This document shows, piece after piece, positions 34,876-45,979 of a stretch of 64,000 nucleotides of DNA (position 1 is the first letter of the stretch; each line of letters opens with the position of its first letter). The position numbers and the translations under genes are program-made. The notes below the pieces were generated by a model. The model did not search any database and was not told the DNA's origin. It was given only the letters and a program-made list of their open reading frames with translations. Where the stretch lies: contig NC_063057.1 of assembly GCF_018812025.1 (NCBI RefSeq), forward strand, positions 13,936,841-14,000,840, read 5' to 3'. Source of the DNA: Megalobrama amblycephala (taxonomy: Eukaryota; Chordata; Actinopteri; Cypriniformes; Xenocyprididae).

Positions 34876-37800
34876 TTAATTGAAAGTAAAAAAAAAAAAA
34901 AAGGACACATTGACTGATCATAACGAAACAGTGGAAATTTTCTCATTAAAGCAACTTTGATGCACAAACTGTGTAAAGCAGCTTGTTTAGCCACATTTTT
35001 CTCAATGTTGTGACTATATAGCGGCTAGAACACCAGATCCTGATACCTATTACCTGAAATTGTTAAATTTTATACAGTAGTTGTTTGACATTTGCGTATA
35101 ATTATTTAAAGCCTGATCACTGACCATGTTCAAGTTTGAGTTCAACTACAGTTACCTTTAACATAATTAAAATTCATTCCTTCAGGTCAAAGACTCTCTT
35201 GACAAGGACAAATACAGTTACATGAGCCAATTATATTTCACTTCAGTTTTTTTTTTTTTTTTTTTTTTTTAAATAAAGTTCACAGGAACATGATTTGACT
35301 TGGTACTTCAGTAAGAAAGGGAAAAAATTATGTTTTTATTAAGATTATATATGCATGTACTTCATATATTGGAAATGTATGATTTAAATAATAATAATTA
35401 TTTGTCATGGTTGGTTGATGTATAGATTTGCAGAAGTCTGTTTTTATTTACAAACTCAAAGAAAACAAAGATACTCAGGATGCAAAAATATCTAAAAAAT
35501 GTCAACAGAACAACCAACTATTACTGACAAAAATGGAAGACTAACAGAAAACAGGCTCAATATATACTAACAAAACCAATTACTGAAACAAGAAACAGGT
35601 GCAGTGCATTAATCAAACAATGAATAACCATGGAAACTAATACTAACACAGGAAACAGAACAGGAAACAGTACAAATCCTTCTCAGAATACATTTAAACA
35701 AAACTCAAATCGTACATAACACTATTATTATTACTACCTTCATTAATATTATCTTCATATCAATAAATCAGTCTGTTGTGTGTTTTGGTAGAGCTGAGCT
35801 GAATCTACTCATCTTGTTGGAAAAAGCTGCCTGTAATAGTTTTAGATACTATTGGCAGCATTTATGAAGAGCTCTGCCATTTCTGCTGCGACTCTCACGG
35901 TTCTGCTTAGCATTCTGTGTGAGCGAGTGTGTATGTGTGATTTGTGTGTAAATACACACCCAGGTCTCTGAATGTCCCTAAGCATGTGCATTAAGTTCTC
36001 TCTGCTCCACTGCGTGTTGTGTTTCCCTCTCATTGGCGCTCACCAGTCAAGTCCCACTGCACGCTGAGCGTTCATTTTTATGACTCTCTTCATTTATACT
36101 GCGCTAAACCTTCTGCCATTAGTAAACACTCCCTCCAGCAGCTCTGCTCATTTTAAACACCTCCGTACAAAGAAGCAGGACTGTAATCAAGTCTGGCGTG
36201 GCTGGACCTACTCCAGTAAGAATTCAAAGGTGCTCTGTAGTTGAGTAAGAATGGGTCAGGAGATGCAGAAATTTCCGGCAACAGATCTTAAACCTCCCAT
36301 GGCACGGTGTGATATTTAAGTAGAAAGGAAGGATTTTGTTAGCGATGAGACAAGAGAACCTCTGCTGGTTTGATTTTTCTCTAAAGCTCTCGCCGTCTGT
36401 CTGTCTGTTTCGCTTGTGAGGCTTCTATCCATCCTTTAACTCTATTTTCCTCTCCTTCTCTCTTTCTCTCTCTCTCTGGAGCTTGATTACTTTTTAATGA
36501 TTTCTGGGGCTAAGACGAATGAGTGTGTTAAATGAGGAGAATTAGACATGTGCCGCAGAGCGCTGGGGCATTTGTTACTTGAATAATGGAGCTTAGAGAC
36601 TTTGTTTACTGGGAAATATTGAGCTTCACAAATGAGAGAGGGAAAGAGAGACCAAATATTGCAGCTTCCTGTATGATATTTCTATGGTCATTCACTGTAG
36701 TTTTTATTAGGGCTGAACAGTATATCGGAAATGCATGATCTATTCAATATTACGTTGGCAATATAAAATTAACGAACATCATAAATACTGACTATGATTG
36801 TAATACACTTTTTTTATTTGGCTATTGACTTTCCTAAAGGCCACGGCTTGTCTTGCAATCTCTTCTTGTGTCTAGACCGGCCATGACTTGTGTATATGAG
36901 ATCGCTAAGACTTATTTACTCATTTAAATCTCATTAACATGAAAGTAGTTTTGGGCTGTTTGATTAATTTCTGTCTGATTTATGAATCGGTTAGGCCATT
37001 ACTCAAACATGTTCATATAAGTGTCTGTGTTACATTTTTAAATAATTGAAGTAAAACTATATGTAGGTAAAATTGCACGTGTATTGTTGCATATAAATAA
37101 TATTTTTAAACACTGTAAACACGAGTAAGTAGGCAAAACTTAAAAAATTTGAGGTAATCAGTTACATCAACATTTTTAGATCAAGAAATTCAAAGTTTAA
37201 GTAAGCAGACCTTGTAGATTTTTATTTTGTACTCATACGTGTTATTTGCACTTAACTTGAAATATCTGAGCAAGCTAATTCATACATTTAACATTATCAT
37301 GTAATCTCAACTTAAATATTTTTAGTAGTTGAAACTTGGTTAGCTTTAACTAGCTAATTCAGTAAATGCTAACTTGCTAATTGGTAACATAATGTTTGAT
37401 AGTATTATTGCTGAATGAGTATATCAATATCGTACATTACAAATATCTTTTCTCAAGCTAATACCCCCTATAAACACTACTAAATGTCACACTTAACATT
37501 AACATCAAAGCATGCTGCATGCTGGGAAATAGAAATCCCAGCCCAGTTTCAGTTAATTTAAGTTTGTCTAAATTAAAAGAAACAAGTTCATAAAATTGAA
37601 AACAATTCAAATAACTTAAAATGTGTCAGTTTTGTGAACTCAAAAGAAAAAGAAAGTTCTAAATACTCATAAAAGTTAATTTGATTGAACTAATTTGTTT
37701 AATTTAAGTTTACCCCACTCAAACCAAATAATTATATTGAGGATTAGGTTTACGGTGAAATATATAATTCCTCCTTACATTCATTTTGTGAAAAAGTGTT

Positions 37801-39087
37801 TACATTATACTTTTTCAGCATTTTAATACTATCACATATACTGTATACACACATATATGTACAGTTTAAATACATATCTCTCTATATTTTTCTCCATTTG
37901 GATATATATTTCGATTACCATCAAAATGCTGAATATTTCTGAGATATGTTCTATTCTCAGTTCTCAGTCACTATGCCAACCTTTCCCAGACACTCGTTCA
38001 CACACATAATCGGACACACTATGGCACTGATGGACTTGTTCCAGTGTGACCAGGGGCATAGCTTTGAAGGCTAGCGTGCCCCCGCTGAGTCATTTCTCCC
38101 CCACCCCCCTTGGTTCCCTGGTGCAGTTTACTGCTAGAGAGCTTGATGGGCCAGGGCAGTGCCACGGATCATTACCTCGCTCTCCGCCCCTGGGGCTCAG
38201 GCAGGGGGTGCAAGCAGCAGGCAGTGATATGTGTATTAGCAGATTGTACGTCAAATGTGCAGCAATGCGCTAATAAGAACAAACTACTCTGGGCACTCGC
38301 CTCTGCCCCCTGCTGGGCAGGATGTGTCATGATATGGTCGGATTGAGTTAATGCTGAGTCCAATTAAACAGAGCATTTGTGCCAGTGCTACAAGGAAGCT
38401 ACGATTTGGTGCACTAGGCAACACCGTTACCATCCTCCTGCCAATGGCGTGCTAACACGCGTTGTCATTTTGTCAGTCACTACTGCCATTGGTGGCTATT
38501 CTAACACTCATGGCTCTTTTGTTTTGGCCCTTCATCGTGTTTAAATGTGGCCATATTTTGTGCCCGGGCTTCTGTTCTGTTTGAGCGGGAAGTTATTCTG
38601 CTATTAGCGTCATTAGCTTTGATGGCAGGGTAAAATCGTTAAATGGTAGAGAGGAAGACACAGTGCCTGAAGGATGATGTGGATGAGTGGAGGTTTGTCA
38701 TTGCCACACATATAAAATAATATCCTTGGTTATATGTTTCTGTATCATGGTGCTTCATCTACGGCAGCAGGGTTGTCCGGCTCTGACAGGTGAATGGAGG
38801 GTTTTGATCGTGTTTGTTTTTCAGGCAATTTGACATGTTTGCTCAAAAGCGAGCAATTGAGCAGATAGACTGCAGCATTTTGTGGTCTATCACGTTCCTT
38901 TATAGAGGGCGCCTGCACTGGTCATCCTTAAACTCAACCCTGACCTCAGACCAGAACCTCCCCCACACCTTAACAACAGCGACATTTAGAATCTCTAAAG
39001 CAATCGTCTGATTCACAGAAACGAATAGAGGTGATGCCCTGACTTTAGAGTGTATCATATTGAGTGTGTGTTTGTGTGTGTTTTCAG

Positions 39088-39224
39088 AGCACTGTGGTTG
39101 TGGAGAAGTCAATTCAGGATCTAATGAGTCTGATGCAGGATCTCAGTGCATACTCCAACCAGTTCCTGGAGATGGTCTGTGATAAGCTCAAGGAGTACAA
39201 GGAGATCTGCAATGCTGCATACAG
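39088..39224 (+). CDS. exoc4: EXOC4/SEC8 internal exon B (probably exon 12)
   Basis: The acceptor is TTTTCAG ending at 39087 after a TG-rich tract, and the donor is GTAATG at 39225. The exon has 45 full codons, [19 protein letters not shown] through [11 protein letters not shown], plus the first two bases (AG) of an Arg codon finished by the next exon (phase 2). It joins exon A in phase 0 and gives the continuous EXOC4 stretch [13 protein letters not shown]. The peptide is predicted to be helical and amphipathic, as expected for a rod-like exocyst subunit. It sits 17.3 kb downstream of exon A, and a 1.6-kb Tc1-like transposon begins only 38 bp past its donor. It is too short and lacks a start codon, so an ORF scan alone would miss it. 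Confidence 0.95.
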
Positions 39225-39262
39225 GTAATGTGACGCACAAAATCATATTTTACTAGTGTTTT

Positions 39263-40863
39263 TACAAATGCGATTCCAAAAAAGTTGGGACACTGTACAA
39301 ATTGTGAATAAAAACAGAATGCAATGATGTGGAAGTTTCAAATTTCACTATTTAATTCAGAATACAACATAGATGACATATCAAATGCTCAAACTGAGAA
39401 AATGTATAATTTTAAGGGGAAAATAAGTTGATTTTAAATTTCATGGCATCAACACATCTCAAAAAAGTTGGGACAAGGCCATGTTTACCACTGTGTGGCA
39501 TCACCTCTTCTTTTTATAACAGTCTGCAAACGTCTGGGGACTGAGGAGACAAGTTGCTCAAGTTTAGGAATAGGAATGTTGTCCCATTCTTGTCTAATAC
39601 AGGCTTCTAGTTGCTCAACTGTCTTAGGTCTTCTTTGTCGCATCTTCCTCTTTATGATGCACCATATGTTTTCTATGGGTGAAAGATCTGGACTGCAGGC
39701 TGACCATTTCAGTACCCGGATCCTTCTTCTACGCAGCCATAATGTTGTAATTGATGCAGTATGTGGTCTGGCATTGTCATGTTGGAAAATGCAAGGTCTT
39801 CCCTGAAAGAGACGACGTCTGGATGGGAGGGAGCATATGTTGTTCTAGAACTTGGATATACCTTTCAGCATTGATGGTGCCTTTCCAGATGTGTAAGCTG
39901 CCCATGCCATACGCACTCATGCAACCCCATACCATCAGAGATGCAGGCTTCTGAACTGAGCGCTGATAACAACTTGGATTGTCCTTGCCCTCTTTAGTCC
40001 GGATGACATGGCGTCCCAGTTTTCCAAAAAGAACTTCAAATTTTGATTCGTCTGACCACAGAACAGTTTTCCACTTTGCCACAGTCCGTTTTGAATGAGC
40101 CTTGGCCCAGAGAAAACGCCTGCACTTCTGGATCATGTTTAAATATGGCTTCTTTTTTGACCTATAGAGTTTTAGCCGGCAACGGCGAATGGCACGGTGG
40201 ATTGTGTTCACCGACAATGTTTTCTGAAAGTGTTCCTGAGCCCATGTTGTGATTTCCATTACAGTAGCATTCCTGTATGTGATGCAGTGCCGTCTAAGGG
40301 CCCGAAGATCACGGGCATCCAGTATGGTTTTCCGGCCTTGACCCTTACGCACAGAGATTGTTCCAGATTCTCTGAATCTTTGGATGATATTATGCACTGT
40401 AGATGATGATAACTTCAAACTCTGCAATTTTTCTCTGAAAAACTCCTTTCTGATATTGCTCCACTATTTTTCGCTGCAGCATTGGGGGAATTGGTGATCC
40501 TCTGCCCATCTTGACTTCTGAGAGACACTGCTACTCTGAGATGCTCTTTTTATACCCAATCATGTTGCCAGTTGACCTAATAAGTTGCAAATTGGTCCTC
40601 CAGCTGTTCCTTATATGTACATTTAACTTTTCCGGCCTCTTATTGCTACCTGTCCCAACTTTTTTGGAATGTGTAGCTCTCATGAAATCCAAAATGAGCC
40701 AATATTTGGCATGACATTTCAAAATGTCTCACTTTCAACATTTGATATGTTATCTATATTCTATTGTGAATAAAATATAAGTTTATGAGATTTGTAAATT
40801 ATTGCATTCCTTTTTTATTCACAATTTGTACAGTGTCCCAACTTTTTTGGAATTGGGTTTGTA
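39263..40863 (-). mobile_element. Tc1-like transposon, near full length
   Basis: A 1.6-kb element with terminal inverted repeats containing ATTCCAAAAAAGTTGGGACA on the left and TGTCCCAACTTTTTTGGAAT on the right, bounded by TA at 39263-39264 and 40862-40863. It carries one transposase pseudogene on the minus strand. The left repeat differs by a few bases from the right. It starts 38 bp after the exon B splice donor. Confidence 0.88.
39485..40509 (-). pseudogene. Tc1-like transposase pseudogene (two frameshifts)
   Basis: DDE transposase for cut-and-paste at TA sites. Reading from the Met codon at 40509, the N-terminal part starts MGRGSPIPPM. A frameshift near 40425 leads into the helix-turn-helix frame with SSTVHNIIQRFRESGT and GRKTILDARD. 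The central frame (39777-40427) shows the first catalytic Asp in LWSDESKFEVLFG. A second frameshift near 39780 moves to the frame with QHDNARPHTA (second Asp) and SPDLSPIENIW (Glu), ending at TAA 39485-39487. The intact length would be about 340 residues, normal for the family. All three catalytic residues are still encoded, so inactivation is by the frameshifts. I give no repaired protein. Confidence 0.85.
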
Positions 40864-42129
40864 ATTCGTATTGAATGTGGTGCAATAAAGACTACAACAT
40901 AATGGCAAGAAATGTTCTGTTGAGTTAACCTGGCAGGCTGCGCAAGATAACAACATACAATGCAACCAGTGTAGTCCGATTCATGAACTAATGACTCTGA
41001 TGAAGTGGTTCTTTTTAGTGAATCAAAAATAAACAGCGTGGCCAGTGTATTCTGATTTGTGAACAAATGACTCTCATGTGCTGGTTCTTTCAATGAATAG
41101 TTCAAAAAGACAAGTTACTGATTTAAATCAGTCTGACGAATGGAGAGTTTCTCTCTAATGCTAATTAATTTATAAAGAAGATTATATAACATTATTAACT
41201 TATATAATGCCTTATATCATTCATTAATGTTCATTCAAATAGTTAGAAATTTCTTTAAAATGAAGAAAAACCTGTTTTACAGTGTCTTCTCAACATACTC
41301 CCCGCAATACCTTCACAGACCCCCAGGGATTCTACAGATTTCTGAAACATTGGTATTAGAAACATTGAATGATTGGTCTGCTGCTGTGTTTAAGTGAAGT
41401 GTGTATGTGTGTGTCCGTGCACGTATATGTGTATGTGTCTGTGCACATATGTGTAAGTCAGCAGGGGTCTGAACTGAGCTCAATCATGGGTAGAAAGTGC
41501 AGAGGCAGCCGTTTCCTTACACAATAATCACATGCTACCAATCTGTCCCTCTCTTTGTCTCCCTGTCTGTATTTCTTTTGTTCTATCTCCCTCATTCTCA
41601 GCCATAAGATGAGTGAAACGCACTGCATTACGTTCTACATGATCTGTTCAATCATTCTACACATCGCAGACAATAACAGTTCATTCAACCGCGCTCGTCT
41701 GCCTCTCTGTATCATCAGAACTCTTCTCTGGATCTGTGTTCAGCTGTCATCTAGTGTACACTTTTAATGGCCAGCTTATGCAATACAGAAGACATTTATC
41801 TGAGCCTACGGTTCATTTTCATATTTTAGAATTTTTTTGAGACAAAGTGAAATAGAGCTTGTTCAATCCCTCAGCCAATCACAGACTTTGTTCCTAATTT
41901 AGCTCCTTACACAGTGTTTACGCAGTATCTTCCATTTACTAGTCATTAACAAATCATTATATAGCACTTAACAAATCAGTAGAGAATGAACATTTAAATG
42001 TGTGAAAATTAATTTCATAATATTTTTAGCTATTACATTAACTTCTGAGATCTGAGAAGTATTATATAATGTGATATGTTTAGCACGAACACATTGAACT
42101 GTGAAGCTAATATAAAATAATATAATTTT

Positions 42130-42137
<8 letters not shown>

Positions 42138-42194
<57 letters not shown>
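42138..42194. repeat. (TA)n microsatellite
   Basis: A TA array of about 28 units in the intron before exon C. Confidence 0.97.
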
Positions 42195-42199
<5 letters not shown>

Positions 42200-42242
42200 A
42201 TAAAATAAAATAAATAAAATCTGGCTGTATTCCTGTATTAAA

Positions 42243-42340
42243 ATAATATAATATAATATAATATAATATAATATAATATAATATAATATAATATAATATA
42301 ATATAATATAATATAATATAATATAATATAATATATAATA
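42243..42340. repeat. (TAATA)n pentanucleotide array
   Basis: About 19 units, the complement of the TATTA motif at 14564 and 45872. Confidence 0.97.
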
Positions 42341-42600
42341 TTTTTAATGTTAACATTTAAACATTTTGTGATGTAAACTTTTTATAATGTACATTTTATA
42401 TAATAAGTATAACAAATTATATATAATATTTATTAAAACAAAAAAAATCTAATGTTCAATTTTTACAGCTTTAAAAAAAGTTAAGGCTGAAAAATAAAAT
42501 ATTACTCTCAATTTTCCATTTTCTCAAAGTTTAATTAAATCAGTTTATTTCAATTCATAAAGTGGTTTTGAGATAATTGTGTGGTGTGTGTGTGTTGTAG

Positions 42601-42756
42601 GGGTATCGTACAGTGCGAGGAGAAGTTGACCATCAGTGCATCCTGGGCTAAAGATGAGGACATCAGCCGTTTGCTGCAGTCTCTGCCCAACTGGGCCAGC
42701 ATGACCCAACCCAGACAGCTCAGACAGAAGAGAGAAGAGGAAGAGGACTTCACACG
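42601..42756 (+). CDS. exoc4: EXOC4/SEC8 internal exon C (probably exon 13)
   Basis: The acceptor TTGTAG ends at 42600 and the donor GTGAGA starts at 42757. The first G completes the Arg codon from exon B. Then 51 codons run [34 protein letters not shown] and on to the charged tail [10 protein letters not shown], followed by CG, the first two bases of the next Arg codon (phase 2). [12 protein letters not shown] and the acidic REEEEDF segment are recognisable EXOC4 features from memory. The acidic run is probably a surface loop between helical bundles, which is inference. The upstream 450 bp hold a TA array and a pentanucleotide array, so the exon is a small conserved island in very AT-rich DNA. 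Confidence 0.95.
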
Positions 42757-44472
42757 GTGAGAGCACATGCTAATATACACATACATACTACAAATATACA
42801 CTGTCCCCAATGTGAGCTCTCCACACAGATTCATCACAGAGCACACAGTATATACAAACACAATCGCACAACTCCTATCAGCTCACATCCGAGCAGGTTA
42901 ACGCACAGTCGGGGGACACGTGCTGTGTAACACAGATCCGCAGGCCTTTACGTTCTGTAAATAGATCAATAAACACACTTATGTACTCAATCCGTTTCAG
43001 CTCCAAAAATTGCACTTTGTCGAAAATGTTATTTTTTGTTTGCCAGACAGCAATGCATTTTGGTATTCTGCTTGGGTTCTGTGTTACAGAGGATGAAATC
43101 TAGCCCTTATAGCCCCAGCAGACATCTTTGAACAAGAACAAATTCAACTGCAGGCAATCACACTATCTGCCGGAACATTCCAGCATCCCAAACACACACG
43201 CAATTCTGTTTTCGATTCACTTGCTCGCTCTATCTCCCTCCCTTTCTCTCTTTTCCTCTCAAGTGCGCACTTGAATTAAAGAAGACACAAGTATGAGGAA
43301 AACTGTGATTGGACAAGAGGGAGGGAGGCCTCCATTTTTATCAAAATTGCCCTCAAAGTGTTCTCCCGTCGGTTTGGATGTGCCATGGCCTGCAATTGTA
43401 CAATAAATAAATGAACTGGTTATGTGGGGCAGAAAAATCCAATCTAGCCGACCTGTTGAAGCTAAACGCAGACGGCGAGCGGGAAGCTTTTATCATATAA
43501 ATGACCCTGACAGTTTCATCAGCTAAAGAGGGATTACGCCACATGTATGGCAATGCTATACAGAGTGATAAAAGCTTGTTAAAAAGTCTTCCGTTCAATA
43601 GACGCTGCGTTTTATCTTAAAGAATTTCACAGTGCTCAGAAATGGGCCACGTGGATTTATTTCTCCCACATTCATCACAGACCTGTAGAGGAGGAGGTCA
43701 GAGAAAATACAGACTTTATAGATTTGTTTCAGCGTCATTCGTCTGAATGTGCCTGTGAAGCTGGGTGTCAACTGCTGCTGTGGTTATGAGAATGAGAATA
43801 AGAGAAAGCCTTTTTAAAGTACACATTAGCACCAGTGTGGGCATCTGGCCAGTGCTGAGGCTGCGCCAACTGTGGTGCCCAGAACACCAAGATATTTTCA
43901 TCACACCTTCCCGCCAGGACATGCAACATCTCTTTTCCCCTTTAGATGTCTGCTGCCCCCTTCTCTCTTCTCGTTGTCCACCTTCTTAAAGGGTTAGTTC
44001 ACCCAAAAATGAAAATTACCCCATGATCTACTCACCCTCAAGCCATCGTAGGTGTATATGACTTTCTTCTTTCAGATGAATATGATCAGAGTTATATTAA
44101 ATAATGTCCTGGCTCCGGGGGGGTTAATAAAGGACTTCTGAAGTGAAGTGATGCATTTGTGTAAGAAAAATATCCATATTTAAAACTTTAAAAGCTACTA
44201 AATGACTTCTGTTGTTGCTCAATAAACTGGTGTAGAAATATTTTAACATGAAAAAATGACAGGATTCACCTTTACAGATCTTTTTCACTTCTAAACACTG
44301 GTTTAATTAACGTCCACCACAGACAGTTCAGTTGTGCTGAGCTGTTATTAAAATCAATCTGTATCGATGCCATGGCCACATTTAGCAAGCAACACGGAAG
44401 CATGATTAAACACAAGCGAGGCTTTTTTTAAAGGCTGGATATTTTCATTATTTCTTTTTCTGTTTCTCACAG
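42757..44472 (+). other. exoc4: exoc4 intron C-D (1.7 kb)
   Basis: Phase-2 intron, GTGAGA to CACAG. 42757-43985 shows no gene and no obvious repeat. From 43988 the left end of an Angel-type foldback element is present without its right arm. The only reading frames are short and without similarity I recognise. Confidence 0.88.
43988..44240 (+). mobile_element. Half Angel-type element, left arm only
   Basis: It begins AGGGTTAGTTCACCC after TTAA, then AAAAATGAAAATTACCCC and CTACTCACCCTCAAGCC. No inverted right arm or terminal TTAA follows before exon D. The right limit is approximate. It is a truncated foldback element. Confidence 0.65.
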
Positions 44473-44651
44473 GGCGGCATTTGCCAAGGAGTCTGAGGTG
44501 TTGACAGGGAATCTGGGTGATAAGTTGATTCCACAGAATGAGATTCTGAGGGACGTCAGTGATCTGAAGGCTCTCGCTAACCTGCAGGAGAGCATGGAGT
44601 GGCTCGCCACTCGCCTCAGGGGCTTCTTTAGCAACCTGCCCCAGAGCTCCA
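44473..44651 (+). CDS. exoc4: EXOC4/SEC8 internal exon D (probably exon 14)
   Basis: The acceptor TCACAG ends at 44472 and the donor GTGAGT starts at 44652. One base finishes the split Arg codon. Then 59 codons run [59 protein letters not shown], and the last base A opens a Ser codon (phase 1). NLGDKLIP and [12 protein letters not shown] are strong EXOC4 matches by recall. A half Angel-type element begins about 485 bp upstream, and an inverted truncated MITE starts about 200 bp downstream, so the exon is bracketed by mobile elements. No break is seen in the frame. Confidence 0.95.
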
Positions 44652-44852
44652 GTGAGTATATGCACTGTATATGTTTGGCTGGAGGGTTCTGCAGTTGTGA
44701 AAGTATGTGTCGCCATGTATTGTAAGCCAAAAAGTTTAGTATGTGTGTTTGGTATGTCTCCTTTTTTAAAACATTTTGGGAAAAAAATGTTTAGAAATTA
44801 TATTAATGTACTGTATGTTTTAATATAATATTTCATTCATTTCATATTCAAG

Positions 44853-45764
44853 TGAATGTGTCTGTGAAGTTTCAGCTCAAAATACCCCATAGATTTTTTT
44901 TAATTCATTTTTTAACTGCCTATTTTGGGGCATCATTAACTATGCACCGATATATAGGTTGCGGCCCCTTTAATTCTCGTGCTCCCCCTCCCCCGGAGCT
45001 TGCGCTTGCCTTGAACAGCATAAACACAGTTTACACAGCTAATATAACCCTCAAAATGGATCTTTACAAGATGTTCGTCATGCATGCTGCTTGCATGCAT
45101 CGGATCATGTAAGTATAGTATTTATTTGGATGTATTACATTTGATTCTGAATGAGTTTGAGGCTGTGCTGCGTGGCTAAAGCTAACATTACACACTGTTG
45201 GAGAGATTTATAAAGAATGAAGTTGTGTTTATGAATTATACAGACTGCAAGTGTTTAAAAAATGAAAATAGCGACGGCTCTCTTGTCTCCGTGAATACAG
45301 TAATAAACGATGGTAACTTTAACCACATTTAATAGTACATTAGCAACATGCTAACAAAACATTTAGAAAGACAATTCACAAATATCACTAAAAATATCAT
45401 GTTATCATGGATCATGTCAGTTATTATCGCTCCATCTGCCATTTTTCGCTATTGTCCTTGCTTGCTTGCTAGTCTGATGATTCAGCTGTGCACATCCAGA
45501 CGTTCTGCCCTTGTCTAATGGCTTGATCATGGGCTGGCATATGCAAATATTGGGGGCGTACATATTAATGATTCCCGACTGTTACGTAACAGTCTGTGTT
45601 ATGTTGAGATTCGCCTGTTTTTCGGAGGTCTTTTAAACAAATGAGATTTACATAAGAAGGAGGAAACAATGGAGTTTGAAACTCAGTGTATGTCTTTTCC
45701 ATGTACTGAACTCTTGTTATTCAACTATGCCAGTATAAATTAAATTTTTAATTCTAGGGCACCT
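44853..45764 (-). mobile_element. TTAA-flanked MITE, copy 4, inverted and truncated
   Basis: The same family in reverse orientation. The element's left end is intact at the + strand right side (AGGGCACCT followed by TTAA at 45765-45768). Its other end is missing: similarity starts only at TGAATGTGTCTGTGAAG near 44853, without the terminal AGGTGCCC or a TTAA. GTTACGTAAC is kept at 45581-45590 within the largely intact palindrome, and the octamer ATGCAAAT is at 45541-45548. The truncation suggests a later deletion, or an abortive event, about 200 bp after exon D. Confidence 0.82.
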
Positions 45765-45871
45765 TTAAGTTTCATTTATTTAAATTATTATATTAAATAA
45801 TATTTTAAAATAATATATTCTATTTATTTTAAATTTGTGTGTTTCCTTATGTCCAGATACATTTTTAATTG

Positions 45872-45979
45872 TTATATTATATTATATTATATTATATTAT
45901 ATTATATTATATTATATTATATTATATTATATTATATTATATTATATTATATTATATTATATTATATTATATTATATTA
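45872..45979. repeat. (TATTA)n pentanucleotide array
   Basis: About 21 units, beginning about 100 bp after the inverted MITE copy 4. Confidence 0.97.

Larger units (their letters stand above)
21800..39087 (+). other. exoc4: exoc4 intron A-B (17.3 kb)
   Basis: A GT (21800) to AG (39087) intron of phase 0. It holds the third MITE copy, a CpG-rich TTAA MITE, a nested hAT/Angel-type pair and a piggyBac-like hairpin, all listed separately. No additional exon or gene was recognised. 21900-23500 and 27100-29590 are low-repeat; the patch 22070-22330 is comparatively complex and may be a conserved non-coding element, which needs alignment. 24364-24560 resembles a dispersed cyprinid repeat (GTGAAGCCAAAACATTTTG start). 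34880-36700 includes a T homopolymer at about 35249-35270 and an AC-rich segment 35400-35720 that looks like an old repeat. 37100-37740 is AT-rich repeat-like sequence. 38040-38700 is G+C-richer and without a gene. Confidence 0.85.
39225..42600 (+). other. exoc4: exoc4 intron B-C (3.4 kb)
   Basis: Phase-2 intron, GT at 39225 and AG at 42600. Nearly half is one Tc1-like transposon (39263-40863). 40864-42130 has no recognisable gene or repeat family. 42138-42340 is a TA array followed by a pentanucleotide array. No coding sequence of the host was seen inside it. Confidence 0.88.
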
